A stretch of 64,000 nucleotides of DNA from Leptonema illini DSM 21528 (GTDB lineage: Bacteria > Spirochaetota > Leptospiria > Leptospirales > Leptonemataceae). The stretch is from positions 2,721,684-2,785,683 of the forward strand of contig NZ_JH597773.1 in NCBI RefSeq assembly GCF_000243335.1. The letters are read 5' to 3'. The position numbers and the translations under genes are program-made. The notes beneath the pieces were generated by a model. That model was not told the DNA's origin, did not search any database, and saw only the letters and a list, made by a program, of their open reading frames with translations. Below, one piece after another: positions 26,381 to 35,293 of this stretch (position 1 is its first letter; every line of letters starts with the position of its first letter).

Positions 26381-27313
26381 TCACTGATTCCGAAAAAAAC
26401 GCTCTTCGATCGACAGACCCAGTCGATTCAGGCGAATCTGGATTTCATCAAGGTACTCATGCATTCCCGTCTGCAGTATCTCCTCCATTCGAGCATGATC
26501 GAGATCAGAAAGAAACTGCCTGACCATCGCCGTCGGCGTCGATGCATCTTCACCAACCCACGGCAGAGTGTCGCGTATCTCCTGAACGCAATGTCGCACG
26601 GAACGCGGAAAGTTGCGGTCGAAGAGCAAGAATTGTACGACGAAGCCGGGAGATACTTTAGAGAAAGAACGGTTAAACATCTCATGCGCGCTGGCAGATC
26701 GGAGCACCCACATCCATTGCACAAGATCGAGCGAGCTCCCCACATCGGCCGGGCCCGGCAAAAGAATGAAGTATTTCATATCAAGGATACGCGTCGTCTT
26801 GTCGGCTCGCTCAATATAGCGACCGAGCATGGTAAAATGCCATACCTCGTCGTGAGAAAGCGTCGCATCGGCCGTTCCGTAAAAAAGCAGGCAGGATTTC
26901 CGCACCTCTCGAAGAATTTCGACGAAGGCATCCATCGCATGCTCCGAAGGCAACTCAATTTCTCGCAGAGAAAGATAGAATTCGTTCAACACCTCCCACA
27001 TATCGGTGGAAATATCTTCGCGAATCGTGCGGGCGTTCTCGCGTGCCCGGGCGACGCAAGACACGACGGAATTCGGGTTCTCACGATCGAAGACGAGAAA
27101 GCGAAGAACGTCCGCACGCTCTTTAGACGGATAACGAGAGGCGAAGGCGGCGGCGTCACCCGTCGTCTCGACGAGCGGAAACCACTGCCGCAGAAGCGGA
27201 TCTTCGACATCTAACCCTTCCTGAAAATTCACGTCGATAAAGCGGGCATAGTTCTCAGCCCGCTCTATATAGCGACTCATCCAGTAAACGTTCTCGGCTA
27301 CGCGACTCAGCAT
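26381..27313 (-). CDS. Alpha-E domain protein
   Basis: A 310-aa stand-alone Alpha-E (DUF403) protein. The family opening is clear (MLSRVAENVYWMSRYIERAEN), followed by the second conserved block (HFTMLGRYIERADKTTRILD) and the ADVGSSLDLVQW segment. Alpha-E domains are helical, of unknown biochemical role, and are nearly always encoded beside circularly permuted ATP-grasp proteins and transglutaminases, as here. ATG 27313 was chosen because GGAG lies nine bases upstream and it begins the family N-terminus; it overlaps the preceding ATP-grasp gene by seven bases. A second Alpha-E domain is fused to the degenerate ATP-grasp protein downstream. Confidence 0.93.
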   Translation of the reverse strand: MLSRVAENVYWMSRYIERAENYARFIDVNFQEGLDVEDPLLRQWFPLVETTGDAAAFASRYPSKERADVLRFLVFDRENPNSVVSCVARARENARTIREDISTDMWEVLNEFYLSLREIELPSEHAMDAFVEILREVRKSCLLFYGTADATLSHDEVWHFTMLGRYIERADKTTRILDMKYFILLPGPADVGSSLDLVQWMWVLRSASAHEMFNRSFSKVSPGFVVQFLLFDRNFPRSVRHCVQEIRDTLPWVGEDASTPTAMVRQFLSDLDHARMEEILQTGMHEYLDEIQIRLNRLGLSIEERFFRNQ

Positions 27314-28743
27314 GCCACGTCTCCGGAAATCACCCATGTGTCCTTCGTTCCGCCGCCCTGCGACGAATTCACGACAAGCGATCCCCGGCGTAACGCGACC
27401 CGGGTCAGTCCGCCCGGCATCACATAGATATCGTCGCCATAGAGAATATAGGGACGGAAGTCCACATGCCTTCCCTCAAGCCCGCCATCGACAAGCGTCG
27501 GAATGCGCGAAAGCGCGAGTACCGGCTGAGCGATATAATGCTTCGGATCGTTTTTCACTTTCTCTTTAAAATCTGCGATTTCATCAGCGCCGGCCTGCGG
27601 TCCGATGAGCATGCCGTATCCGCCCGCTCCGTCCGTCGTCTTCACGACAAGCTCAGAGATATGGTCGAGTACGTAAGCAAGGTCCTTATTCCTGTAGCAC
27701 AGATAAGTCGGAACGTTCGCCAGTATCGGCTCTTCGTTAAGATAGTAGCGAATGATGTCGGGCACAAAGGCGTAGATAGCCTTATCGTCGGCCACACCGG
27801 CGCCAGGTGCGTTCGCCAGGGTTATGCGTCCCTTTTTCCAGAGCTCAAAGATGCCTTTTACGCCAAGTATGGAATCGGGACGGAACGCTTCGGGATCAAG
27901 GAAGCGGTCATCGATACGACGGTAGATCACGTCAATGGGCTTGAGTCCCTTCGTCGTCTTCATGAAAAGACGATCATCGCGCACAACTAAATCGGGGCCT
28001 TCGACGAGCGAAATGCCCATCTTACGGGCCAGAAACGAATGCTCGTAGTAGGCGGAGTTAAAAGGCCCGGGCGTCATGACGGCCATGCCGGCATCAGACA
28101 TCGTCGAAAACGAGGCCAGCATGTTCCGCAGTCGCTGCGGATAATCGAGAATCGGGCGGATGCTCAGTCGATCACTCAGTTCGGGTAACGTCCGCTGCAA
28201 TATCTCGCGGTTCTCAAGCACATAAGAGACGCCCGACGGACAGCGCAGGTTATCCTCAAGCACTCGAAAGACGCCCTCGCCGTCTCGCACGAGGTCGACG
28301 CCGGTGATATGTACCCAGACGCCTCTGGGCGGCACAACGCCCTCGCACTGCGGCAGATAACCGCTGCTCGAATAGACGGCCTCTTCGGGGACGACTCCGT
28401 CTTTCAGAATCTTTTTCTCATTATAGATGTCGGTAATGAAAAGGTTGAGCGCCATAATACGCTGCTTCAATCCCCGCTCGATACTGCTCCATTCGTCGGA
28501 ACGAATGATTCGCGGAATGATGTCGAAGGGGATGATGCGCTCCTGATCGGCCGGGTCGCCATACACCTGAAAGGTAATGCCGCGGTTAAAGTAGCTTCGC
28601 TCGGCCGTGCTCTTGCGGCGACGCAGCTCCTCGGTGCTCAAGAAATCCATCTTTTCTTTAAAAAGACGGTAGGAGGGCCGTATCTGGCCCGACTCCAGAA
28701 ACATCTCGTCATAGAAGGATTCGGTTTTGTATTCGGTTAGCAT
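27307..28743 (-). CDS. Circularly permuted type-2 ATP-grasp protein, motifs intact
   Basis: A 478-aa member of the circularly permuted ATP-grasp family that accompanies Alpha-E and transglutaminase genes. Motifs visible include VLEDNLRCPSGVSYVLENR (162-179), MTPGPFNSAYYEHSFLA, the glycine-rich DGAGGYGM loop (371-378), HVDFRPYI, MPGGLTRVA and NSSQGGGTKDTWV. The family is predicted to form amide or peptide bonds with ATP; the substrate is unknown. ATG 28743 has GAGG shortly upstream and begins the conserved N-terminus; a longer frame to 28788 adds 15 unconserved residues. First gene of the five-gene overlapping cluster; a 119-base gap separates it from the M24 peptidase gene. Confidence 0.93.
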   Translation of the reverse strand: MLTEYKTESFYDEMFLESGQIRPSYRLFKEKMDFLSTEELRRRKSTAERSYFNRGITFQVYGDPADQERIIPFDIIPRIIRSDEWSSIERGLKQRIMALNLFITDIYNEKKILKDGVVPEEAVYSSSGYLPQCEGVVPPRGVWVHITGVDLVRDGEGVFRVLEDNLRCPSGVSYVLENREILQRTLPELSDRLSIRPILDYPQRLRNMLASFSTMSDAGMAVMTPGPFNSAYYEHSFLARKMGISLVEGPDLVVRDDRLFMKTTKGLKPIDVIYRRIDDRFLDPEAFRPDSILGVKGIFELWKKGRITLANAPGAGVADDKAIYAFVPDIIRYYLNEEPILANVPTYLCYRNKDLAYVLDHISELVVKTTDGAGGYGMLIGPQAGADEIADFKEKVKNDPKHYIAQPVLALSRIPTLVDGGLEGRHVDFRPYILYGDDIYVMPGGLTRVALRRGSLVVNSSQGGGTKDTWVISGDVAC

Positions 28744-28862
28744 GGCGCACCTCTGCCTCGAATACAGAGCAAAAGTGGTGCCAGGCAAATCTGCACAATC
28801 TGTCAGCAGAAGGCAGTTATCCGCCGAAACCGGACACGCAGGCGAAGCACCTTGCCCTTTTT

Positions 28863-29582
28863 TCAGGCAGATGCCGGCCCATCGACGAAGAGCTGCTCGA
28901 AAAAGGACCCCATCTGGCGCTCTTCGTCCACAAAGTGCATCTCGAGAATCCAGAACCGATGTTTACCGTTACGCATCGATCGAAGCGGATGCGGGTTCTC
29001 AGCACAGATGTACTGCACATCGTCCGACCCGTGCCACTTCACATGCGGAAAGGCGTCAACGAGATGCCCGGCGATGCGATTCCCGAACTGCCAGCCCGAC
29101 TGTCGGGCGAGTTCGCAGGCTAAGGCAAAAAGCTCTGCTCCGGTTATCAGCGGATTTGCTCGAAAGGCCTCGGCGCAGCGATGCCAGGCCTGCTCGGTGT
29201 CGCTCTTTAGCCGGTGCTTTCGCTCATCGCCGCCGAAGACGTAGGTGCGACCCACATCGGCCTCGAATTCGATTTCGCCCTCAGCGGTGCGCTCGGCAAA
29301 AACGGGGCCCAGATCTATCCATGCGATGTCATCCTCCTGGATAACTCGATCGGGAGGGTTATGATCGTAGGGCAGGACGGAGTTCGGCCCGCTGCGAACG
29401 ATGCGCTTATGCCAGTAGCGCTGCACGCCCATCTCTGTTCGGGCCAGATCAAAGATGGCCTGCGTCGCCTGCTCTTCGGTCTGGCCCGGTTTAAGAATCT
29501 GCCTTTGCTCTATCAAATCGAACAGCCTGATCGCATTCTGTTCCGCTGCGATCAGGCCATGTAGAGTATCAGAAGACGGCAC
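28863..29582 (-). CDS. M24-family metallopeptidase (aminopeptidase P/methionine aminopeptidase fold)
   Basis: A 239-aa pita-bread-fold metallopeptidase. The five metal ligands can be placed: D in AWIDLGPVF, D in FEADVGRTY, H in the AGHLVDAFPHVKWHG region, E in ILEMHFVDEE and E near SFFEQLFV. M24 enzymes remove N-terminal residues or dipeptides, or are non-peptidase relatives; it lacks the N-terminal domain of prolidases. The start is GTG 29582, six bases after the Hsp20 stop, so the two are very likely co-transcribed. The downstream ATP-grasp cluster on the same strand may be part of the same transcript. Confidence 0.85.
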   Translation of the reverse strand: MPSSDTLHGLIAAEQNAIRLFDLIEQRQILKPGQTEEQATQAIFDLARTEMGVQRYWHKRIVRSGPNSVLPYDHNPPDRVIQEDDIAWIDLGPVFAERTAEGEIEFEADVGRTYVFGGDERKHRLKSDTEQAWHRCAEAFRANPLITGAELFALACELARQSGWQFGNRIAGHLVDAFPHVKWHGSDDVQYICAENPHPLRSMRNGKHRFWILEMHFVDEERQMGSFFEQLFVDGPASA

Positions 29583-29588
29583 AGGATT

Positions 29589-30086
29589 TCAGGCCTGCTT
29601 CACATCGACCTTCTTCGAAGGCTTCGTAGCGTCGGCCTTCTTCGGAAGCTGAACGGTGAGTATACCGTTTTTGAACGTCGCCTCGACCTTCGAAAAATCC
29701 ACGGAGTCGGGCAGAGCAATCACACGCTTGAAGGCGCCATAGGCGCTTTCCATAAGATGGACGTCCTCTTTATCGCTCTTCTTCTCGAACTTCTTCTCGC
29801 CCTCGATGGTCAGGCGATCGTCGGCAACGGAAACCTCCACGTCTTTTGCCTCAAGGCCCGGAAGCTCGGCCTTCACGATAATCTGTTTTTCATCCTCTGA
29901 GACGTTTACGGCAGGCATGAACTTACGCATAAAGGTCTCGGCCTCGCCAAGGCCGCTCTGCATGCGCCCCATCAGCGGAGAAAAGAGTCGGTCCATCTCA
30001 CGCTGCATGTTGTTAAAGTACTGCTCCATATCGCGTCGCATCAACTCAGAGCGGTCCTTCGCCCATTCGGGAATCAAATCCTTCAT
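29589..30086 (-). CDS. Hsp20/alpha-crystallin small heat-shock protein
   Basis: A 165-aa small chaperone that holds unfolding proteins. A methionine-rich helical N-terminal arm (QYFNNMQREMDRLFSPLMGRM) precedes the alpha-crystallin domain (PAVNVSEDEKQIIVKAELPG to FKNGILTVQLPK), including the conserved ELPG and A-x-F-K-N-G-I-L-T motif. The C-terminal extension is lysine-rich and lacks a clear I-x-I motif. ATG 30086 has a strong GGGAGG site. It is six bases upstream of the M24 peptidase gene. Confidence 0.95.
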   Translation of the reverse strand: MKDLIPEWAKDRSELMRRDMEQYFNNMQREMDRLFSPLMGRMQSGLGEAETFMRKFMPAVNVSEDEKQIIVKAELPGLEAKDVEVSVADDRLTIEGEKKFEKKSDKEDVHLMESAYGAFKRVIALPDSVDFSKVEATFKNGILTVQLPKKADATKPSKKVDVKQA

Positions 30087-30224
30087 ACAAATACCTCCCT
30101 ACAAGCTATACAAGAAATGGTTCTTAACGGATTGCTTTCCCGTTTCTACATCAGAACGCGGGACGGATCAATTTCTTTTTTGCGAGGCAATCAGAATTTT
30201 TTTCGGATGCAGAAACGCTCGGTT
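30087..30224 (-). promoter_or_regulatory. hsp20 upstream region with spaced inverted repeat
   Basis: This gap holds the promoter and leader of hsp20. CGTTTCTACATC (30141-30152) and GATGCAGAAACG (30206-30217) form an 11/12 inverted repeat spaced by 53 bases. No CIRCE element is seen. The strong site GGGAGG is eight bases from the start. Function of the repeat is unknown; it could be a split operator. Confidence 0.4.
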
Positions 30225-31934
30225 TTAAGGCACGCAAGCTCCGTCATGCTCGTACGCTCCTACGCTTGTAAAGCCATCGGCGCCGGGGCGTGACGAGCCC
30301 CAGCCATCCTCAGCATAAAGGGGACCGGGGTGTCCGCCCTGTGTGAGCAAACAGGGAGAAGAATCCGTAAATCGAAAGTCGTTGCCAGCCGGATTCAAGA
30401 ATGCCGGAGCAAGTCGGTAGTTCAACGTATAGCCCGCCGCCGTTAACGCTGCGATAGAAGTCAGATCAGAGGCCGTATCATAATCAAAGAGCACTACCGT
30501 GCAATTCCAGAGATTGTTTCGTTCAAGTTTCAATGAGGAAGCGGGAAGATAGTCCGCCTCATAAACACAGAAGCTGTTCGTGCCGCTGGCCTCAATATGG
30601 TTCGAAAAAACCTCCAGCTGCGAATCGACCTGAACTCCGATCGAAGTCGTCGTGCTTGCATTGCCTGCGATGATCGTATTGTGATAGATCTTGAGCAGCG
30701 TGCCTGTGCCGACAAGATTCATACCAACAGACTTAAGAACAGGGCCGCCGTACACCATATTGTTAACGATGAGCTTATTCGTCGTCGTCCCCGAAAGGGC
30801 GATGCCCGTTCCGATTGCAGCCGGATCGGTACCGCCATAGATGTAATTGCCGTTCACCGTCATGGGAGTATCGCCCGCGAGCAAAGCCGTCGCCGTATCC
30901 GGTGAATCTCCGCCTCTGATGATATTCAGTTCCACGGACGTCGCACAGGTGCCGTTCAAACGCAGGCCGATGCTCTGTGTGAAACCGCCGCCCCCTCTAA
31001 TATGATTCATTTGAATCGTCGGGCATCCGCTAACGTCAAAGGCGATGCTTGTCGCCGAACCGGCGCCGCCCTGAACACGAAGCCCCTCGACGATCGTAGC
31101 GCTGCTTACCGTATTATCGGCAAAAAGCGTTATACATGGATCGACGCATCCCGAACGCTCGATGATTGAGTCGTAGTCCTTCGTGCGGCGTGCGGAAAAC
31201 CCCGATTCGTAACTACCGAACAGGGAAACCTTTTCTTTCATCTGAATCGGCGACGATGCCGTGTAGGTACCCTCATGAATCAGGATGGCACAGGCGCCGG
31301 CACATCCGCTTAGGGCGTCGATAGCCGTCTGCAGATCGGGGATCGGCGTAGAGGCCGTCAGGCCGTCGTTCAGCGCCGAGGCGCCCTGACGTACGTAGCG
31401 CAGCGTCCCCGAATTAAAAACGCTCCATATGCGATACTGTGAGCCAACGGCAAGTGCATCGGGAGTTGCGCATCCGCTTACTTCGAAGTAGCGCTCCATG
31501 CCTGTCACCCAGGCGCCGGTGAACGTCACCGTATCGTTCGGATACACGGTTGTGCTCCAGGTCGCCGTTGCCGTACCGATCGATCCCGTCGTCGAACAGC
31601 TGCCTGTGTCCATAGTGCGATTGAATCTGATACGGATGGCATCGGTCGTTGCAAGAGCTCCGGATGGAGGAGTGAACGACAGGATAGCGGGTGCAGGAAA
31701 AGCCGTCGGCGGATCCGTCGGTGGCGTTGTTGGCGGAGCCGTCGTTTCTCCATCCTCCGTAAGACCAGCTTCAGAGAAAAGTCCGAATATCGAGCCATCT
31801 GGTGCGGAGGGCAATGATGGCAAACATGCCGCCAGAAAAAAAAGGGGCAGGCAAGCCGTCATAAAGAACAGAGAAAGACGTTGCTTCACATGGCACATTA
31901 CATGAAAAATCGACATAAGTTCATTTGATCGCAT
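30225..31934 (-). CDS. Predicted lipoprotein with parallel beta-helix
   Basis: A 569-aa exported protein. The N-terminus has a basic region, a hydrophobic stretch and the lipobox FFLAAC. A proline/threonine-rich linker (TTAPPTTPPTDPPTAFPAP) follows, then an Ig-like/Big_5-type domain (AILSFTPPSGALATTDAIRIRFNRTM cut short here: key part IRIRFNRTMD), then from about residue 200 a right-handed beta-helix of repeated 'N.I.GG' turns (NHIRGGGG, NIIRGGDSP, NYIYGGTD, NMVYGGP). Such proteins bind or cut polysaccharides, but no catalytic set is recognisable. ATG 31934 has GGAG ten bases upstream; ATG 31916 is an alternative. Confidence 0.8.
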   Translation of the reverse strand: MRSNELMSIFHVMCHVKQRLSLFFMTACLPLFFLAACLPSLPSAPDGSIFGLFSEAGLTEDGETTAPPTTPPTDPPTAFPAPAILSFTPPSGALATTDAIRIRFNRTMDTGSCSTTGSIGTATATWSTTVYPNDTVTFTGAWVTGMERYFEVSGCATPDALAVGSQYRIWSVFNSGTLRYVRQGASALNDGLTASTPIPDLQTAIDALSGCAGACAILIHEGTYTASSPIQMKEKVSLFGSYESGFSARRTKDYDSIIERSGCVDPCITLFADNTVSSATIVEGLRVQGGAGSATSIAFDVSGCPTIQMNHIRGGGGFTQSIGLRLNGTCATSVELNIIRGGDSPDTATALLAGDTPMTVNGNYIYGGTDPAAIGTGIALSGTTTNKLIVNNMVYGGPVLKSVGMNLVGTGTLLKIYHNTIIAGNASTTTSIGVQVDSQLEVFSNHIEASGTNSFCVYEADYLPASSLKLERNNLWNCTVVLFDYDTASDLTSIAALTAAGYTLNYRLAPAFLNPAGNDFRFTDSSPCLLTQGGHPGPLYAEDGWGSSRPGADGFTSVGAYEHDGACVP

Positions 31935-32026
31935 GAACGGTTGACTCCAATGTCAGCCTGGCGCATCTTTTCAAAAAAGAAAGCACAAAGTGATGCCCGG
32001 AGAAACCTCTGCGTCGCAGGATTCGC

Positions 32027-32980
32027 TCAAAGCCAGCGGCGAAGCCGGAAGACCAGATAGGTCAACACCGAAGAGCCGATCATCAGAAACAGAGCAAACG
32101 GATAACCAAAGATCCACTCCAGCTCGGGCATAAAACGAAAGTTCATGCCATAGGCGCTTGCGATCAACGTCGGAGGCATAAAGATGATGGCAAGAACCGA
32201 GAAGATCTTGATGATGCGGTTCTGATCGAGATTGATCAGACCGAGCAGCGAATCCTGTAGATACTCCAGGCGATTGAAGTTAAACTCCGCATGCTGCCGC
32301 AGCGATTCGATATCTTTTAGAAGAATCTGCAGACGGGCATTACAATCGGGCGGGAACCACTCCGAGCGCAGCATGGAGAGCACGACGCGCTCTTTATCGA
32401 TCACGCTTTCGGTGATGCGCATCGTCATCTCCTGAAGGCGGACGATATTGAGCAGCGACTCATCTTGCAGATTGCGATCGGCCGTTATCGTTCGCGCCGC
32501 CTTCGACGTTCGCTTCACGATGCTTTCGAGCAGGTCGGCGTCGAAATCCACGCGAAGCTCGAACAGGGCCACCGCGATATGGAATCCCGTATGATACGGA
32601 CGCGGATTCAACCGGATGCGATGCTGCACCTCTGAAAAGGACCGCAGCTCGGTGAAGCGAGTCGTGATCAGGATGTTGTTTCGTATGATGAAGTTCACGC
32701 CGAAGGCGTGGTACTCTTCGTCGGACTGATAGAGGAAGTGCGAGTTCATAATGACCTGCTCTTCCATGTCGACGAAGCGCGAGCTCGACTCGATCTCTTC
32801 GGTCTGGCTCTGCGGCTGAAAAACCGCACCGCAATACGACGTAAGAAGCGAACGGTCGCCTTCGTCCGGATGAATGATATCGACCCAGAGCACCTTCTCG
32901 GGCTCGACAAACTGCAGAATAGAAAGCCTGTCGTCAAAGACGACGCCGGACTCCGACCTGTAGACGACGGTATGGGCCAT
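32027..32980 (-). CDS. corA: CorA-family magnesium/cobalt transporter
   Basis: A 317-aa CorA homologue. A mixed cytoplasmic N-terminal domain and long helices (LQILLKDIESLRQHAEFNFNRL) precede two C-terminal membrane helices, with the pore signature YGMNF (GMN near 278-280) at the end of the first. The acidic loop (MPELEWI) and basic tail FRLRRWL fit the family. CorA proteins are pentameric Mg2+ channels in the inner membrane. It lies 39 bases after the methyltransferase gene on the same strand and may share its transcript. Confidence 0.93.
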   Translation of the reverse strand: MAHTVVYRSESGVVFDDRLSILQFVEPEKVLWVDIIHPDEGDRSLLTSYCGAVFQPQSQTEEIESSSRFVDMEEQVIMNSHFLYQSDEEYHAFGVNFIIRNNILITTRFTELRSFSEVQHRIRLNPRPYHTGFHIAVALFELRVDFDADLLESIVKRTSKAARTITADRNLQDESLLNIVRLQEMTMRITESVIDKERVVLSMLRSEWFPPDCNARLQILLKDIESLRQHAEFNFNRLEYLQDSLLGLINLDQNRIIKIFSVLAIIFMPPTLIASAYGMNFRFMPELEWIFGYPFALFLMIGSSVLTYLVFRLRRWL

Positions 32981-33019
32981 TCTGCCGTTCTGCCGGCAGA
33001 ATGCGCCCTGCCAATCCTT

Positions 33020-34045
33020 TCACGGCTTACGAAAAAGATAATGGCTGACGAACCATTCGCGACCGCGGTCGGTTCCGAAGAACTCGGCGACGGCGATAAA
33101 GAACAGACGCCAGCGCACGATCCACGTCAGGGCCTGATCGGCGCCGTAGGTTTCGGCAAAAAGCTCGGTGATGCGCTCTCGATGACGATCCATGTTTTCG
33201 AGCCAGTGTTCCGATGTTTGCTGATAGTGCGTGCCGTCCACATGCCACTGGCTCTCGATACGCAGATCTTTCTGAAAGAAAAGAAGCAGATCCTGCGAAG
33301 GCATGATTCCGCCGGCGAAGAAATACTTCGACATCCAGTCCGTTTCGTCGCGCACCTCGAACGGATAACAGAACTCACGATGGACGAAGATATGCACGAA
33401 GAGAAGGCCGCCCGGCTTCAGGAATCCGGCCACCTTTTTCAAGAGAAGATCGTAGTTGCGCATGTGCTCGAACATCTCGACAGAGACGACGCGATCGAAC
33501 TTCTCGCGAATCGTGAAGTCGTTCATGTCGGCGGTGATCACCTTCACGTTCTTCAGTTTCAGCTGCCTGCAGCGCCCCTCGATATAACGTCGCTGAGTAC
33601 GGGAGTTAGACACGGCCGTAATCTGAACGGAGGGCATCTTCTGCGCCAGATAGAGCGTAAACGATCCCCATCCGCAGCCGAGATCCAGCACCTTCATCTT
33701 TTCGCCGATACGGGCCCGCTCGATTGTCAGATCAAGCATACGCCGCTCGGCCTGTTCAAGAGAATCGCCTTTTTCGTAATAGCAGCAGCTGTACTTGCGA
33801 TGCGGACCGAGCACAAGCTCGAAGAACTCCGTCGGCACCTCATAGTGCTGTTCGTTTGCCTCGCCTGTTTTGATGGCGATCGGGCTGACTCGCAGCTCTT
33901 CTACCATCTTCATCAGCCGGGCCCGCTGGCGCTGCGGATTCGGTTCGCGTTCTTCGCGAATCCGCTGTTTGTTCAAAAGATGCACGCCCCGGCGAAGCAT
34001 CCAATCCGGAATCATATCTTTATTCAGTATGCCTTCAAAGTTCAT
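33020..34045 (-). CDS. Cyclopropane-fatty-acyl-phospholipid synthase-like methyltransferase
   Basis: A 341-aa SAM-dependent methyltransferase of the CFA synthase family. The SAM-binding motif is VLDLGCGWGSFTLYLA, with the family-typical HYEVPTEFFELVLG (counterpart of HYD.g.dfy...lg), KYSCCYY, SVEMFEHM and a late active-site segment around WRLFFIAVAEFFG. It lacks the first 60-80 residues of E. coli Cfa. It would methylate or cyclopropanate unsaturated acyl chains of membrane lipids. The DUF1295 gene lies 95 bases upstream in the same direction, suggesting joint lipid modification. Confidence 0.88.
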   Translation of the reverse strand: MNFEGILNKDMIPDWMLRRGVHLLNKQRIREEREPNPQRQRARLMKMVEELRVSPIAIKTGEANEQHYEVPTEFFELVLGPHRKYSCCYYEKGDSLEQAERRMLDLTIERARIGEKMKVLDLGCGWGSFTLYLAQKMPSVQITAVSNSRTQRRYIEGRCRQLKLKNVKVITADMNDFTIREKFDRVVSVEMFEHMRNYDLLLKKVAGFLKPGGLLFVHIFVHREFCYPFEVRDETDWMSKYFFAGGIMPSQDLLLFFQKDLRIESQWHVDGTHYQQTSEHWLENMDRHRERITELFAETYGADQALTWIVRWRLFFIAVAEFFGTDRGREWFVSHYLFRKP

Positions 34046-34140
34046 ACAGAGAGGACCTCATTAAGAATTACTTCACGAAGATTAAACTCACTAAAAATCA
34101 TATCACTTTAATCCAACGCCTTCTGAAATCGTTAAGCGAC

Positions 34141-34959
34141 TTATGCATTTAACGGTTTCTTCTTAAACCATGGAACAAAGACCGACGTCGTGCGCTGGTA
34201 CTCTGCGTATGCCTCGCCCTTTGAACGCAGCGCCTGTTCTTCGGTGGCCGGAATGCCCGTTACCCGAAAGATAAAATACGACAGGATCAGGGCCGGCGCG
34301 AAGGCAAGCCATCCGAACGGAGCCGTCGCCGCAAAAAGGCCGACGCCAAGCCAGACGACGATCTCAAAGAAATAGTTCGGATGCCTTGAATAATACCAGA
34401 GGCCTTTATCGCATACCTTTCCGTGATTGGCCGGATCTTTCTTGAAGAGATGCAACTGCAAATCGGCCGTCGTCTCGCCCACCCATCCGACCAGGAAGAG
34501 GACAATGCCCATCCATTCTACGATGTGAATCTCATCCCACCACTCTACAGGCTGCGGATGCACACCTACGAGGAAATACGGGATGGAAAGCAGGACGACG
34601 GTAAGCGCCTGAAACTGATAGAAGGCGAAGAACTTCGCTCCGATATTCGTCCTCCACTTCTCGCGAAGGGCCGTATAACGCCCCTCCTCCGGAGCGCGAA
34701 AGATGCGCGTGAAGAAAAGATAGCTGCCAAGACGCCCGGCCCAGAGAAGCGACATCAACGTGATCAGCGCCGAACGCAGATCGGTATTGCCCAGATAATA
34801 GGTCGAGAGGGCGACAAGAGGAAAGCCGGCCGTCCAGCCCACGTCGACGATGGCCGCATTCTTCAGCGGAAAATGCAGAAGCCAGAGAGCAGACATGAGC
34901 AGAAAAACAAGCAATCCGGCGACGAGGATCAGATGGACAAGCACAGAGGTATCGAGCAT
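34141..34959 (-). CDS. DUF1295 integral membrane protein (steroid-5-alpha-reductase/isoprenylcysteine methyltransferase-like)
   Basis: A 272-aa polytopic membrane protein with the DUF1295 hallmarks: several hydrophobic helices, NHGKVCDKGLWYYSRHPNYFFEI and a C-terminal YAEYQRTTSVFVPWFKK. The conserved RHPNY segment is the NAD(P)H or SAM-binding region in related 5-alpha-reductases and ICMT enzymes. DUF1295 genes frequently sit beside cyclopropane-synthase-like genes, as here, so a role in modifying lipid acyl chains is plausible but not established. Confidence 0.87.
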   Translation of the reverse strand: MLDTSVLVHLILVAGLLVFLLMSALWLLHFPLKNAAIVDVGWTAGFPLVALSTYYLGNTDLRSALITLMSLLWAGRLGSYLFFTRIFRAPEEGRYTALREKWRTNIGAKFFAFYQFQALTVVLLSIPYFLVGVHPQPVEWWDEIHIVEWMGIVLFLVGWVGETTADLQLHLFKKDPANHGKVCDKGLWYYSRHPNYFFEIVVWLGVGLFAATAPFGWLAFAPALILSYFIFRVTGIPATEEQALRSKGEAYAEYQRTTSVFVPWFKKKPLNA

Positions 34960-35089
34960 ATACTGAATATACGGGTCGGCCAGAAAAATGTCGAATCTTT
35001 TTTATTAAGATTGGACGGTTCTGGATGAGTGGAAGGAGCGGCGAAGGAGAGGAAAAATCGGGGGTTGAGCGGAAACAGGCTATGGACTG

Positions 35090-35293
35090 AAAGCTACGGA
35101 AGGCGGGCGAGTCGCTGCCCATCTGCAAGACGATACACAAGCGGTTCATAGGGCTCATGCTCCGCCTCGATGCGTATGCGGGCTCCGTTCGCCGCACGGT
35201 CAAGTCAAAAGGTTGCGGCACCCCGTAGAGGCATTTGAGAGAGCCGTGAGTTTCAGTAATCTGCCAGAGGCACTGGAGCATGAGGCCTTCGAC
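35090..35293 (+). pseudogene. Possible frameshifted gene remnant next to the IS
   Basis: One + frame gives a protein-like stretch KAGESLPICKTIHKRFIG followed by LMLRLDAYAGSVRRTVKSKG and stops at a TAG; a second + frame then continues with PVEAFERAVSFSNLPEALEH and ends in a TAA at 35291-35293. Neither piece has a start. This is compatible with the 3' remnant of a gene broken by a frameshift and by nearby insertion events. I do not recognise the family, and an intact overlapping frame exists on the opposite strand, so the call is weak. Confidence 0.25.

Noticed and set aside
26378-27214. 278-aa plus-strand frame over the Alpha-E gene
   Set aside because: The opposite strand carries clear Alpha-E motifs; this frame has none.
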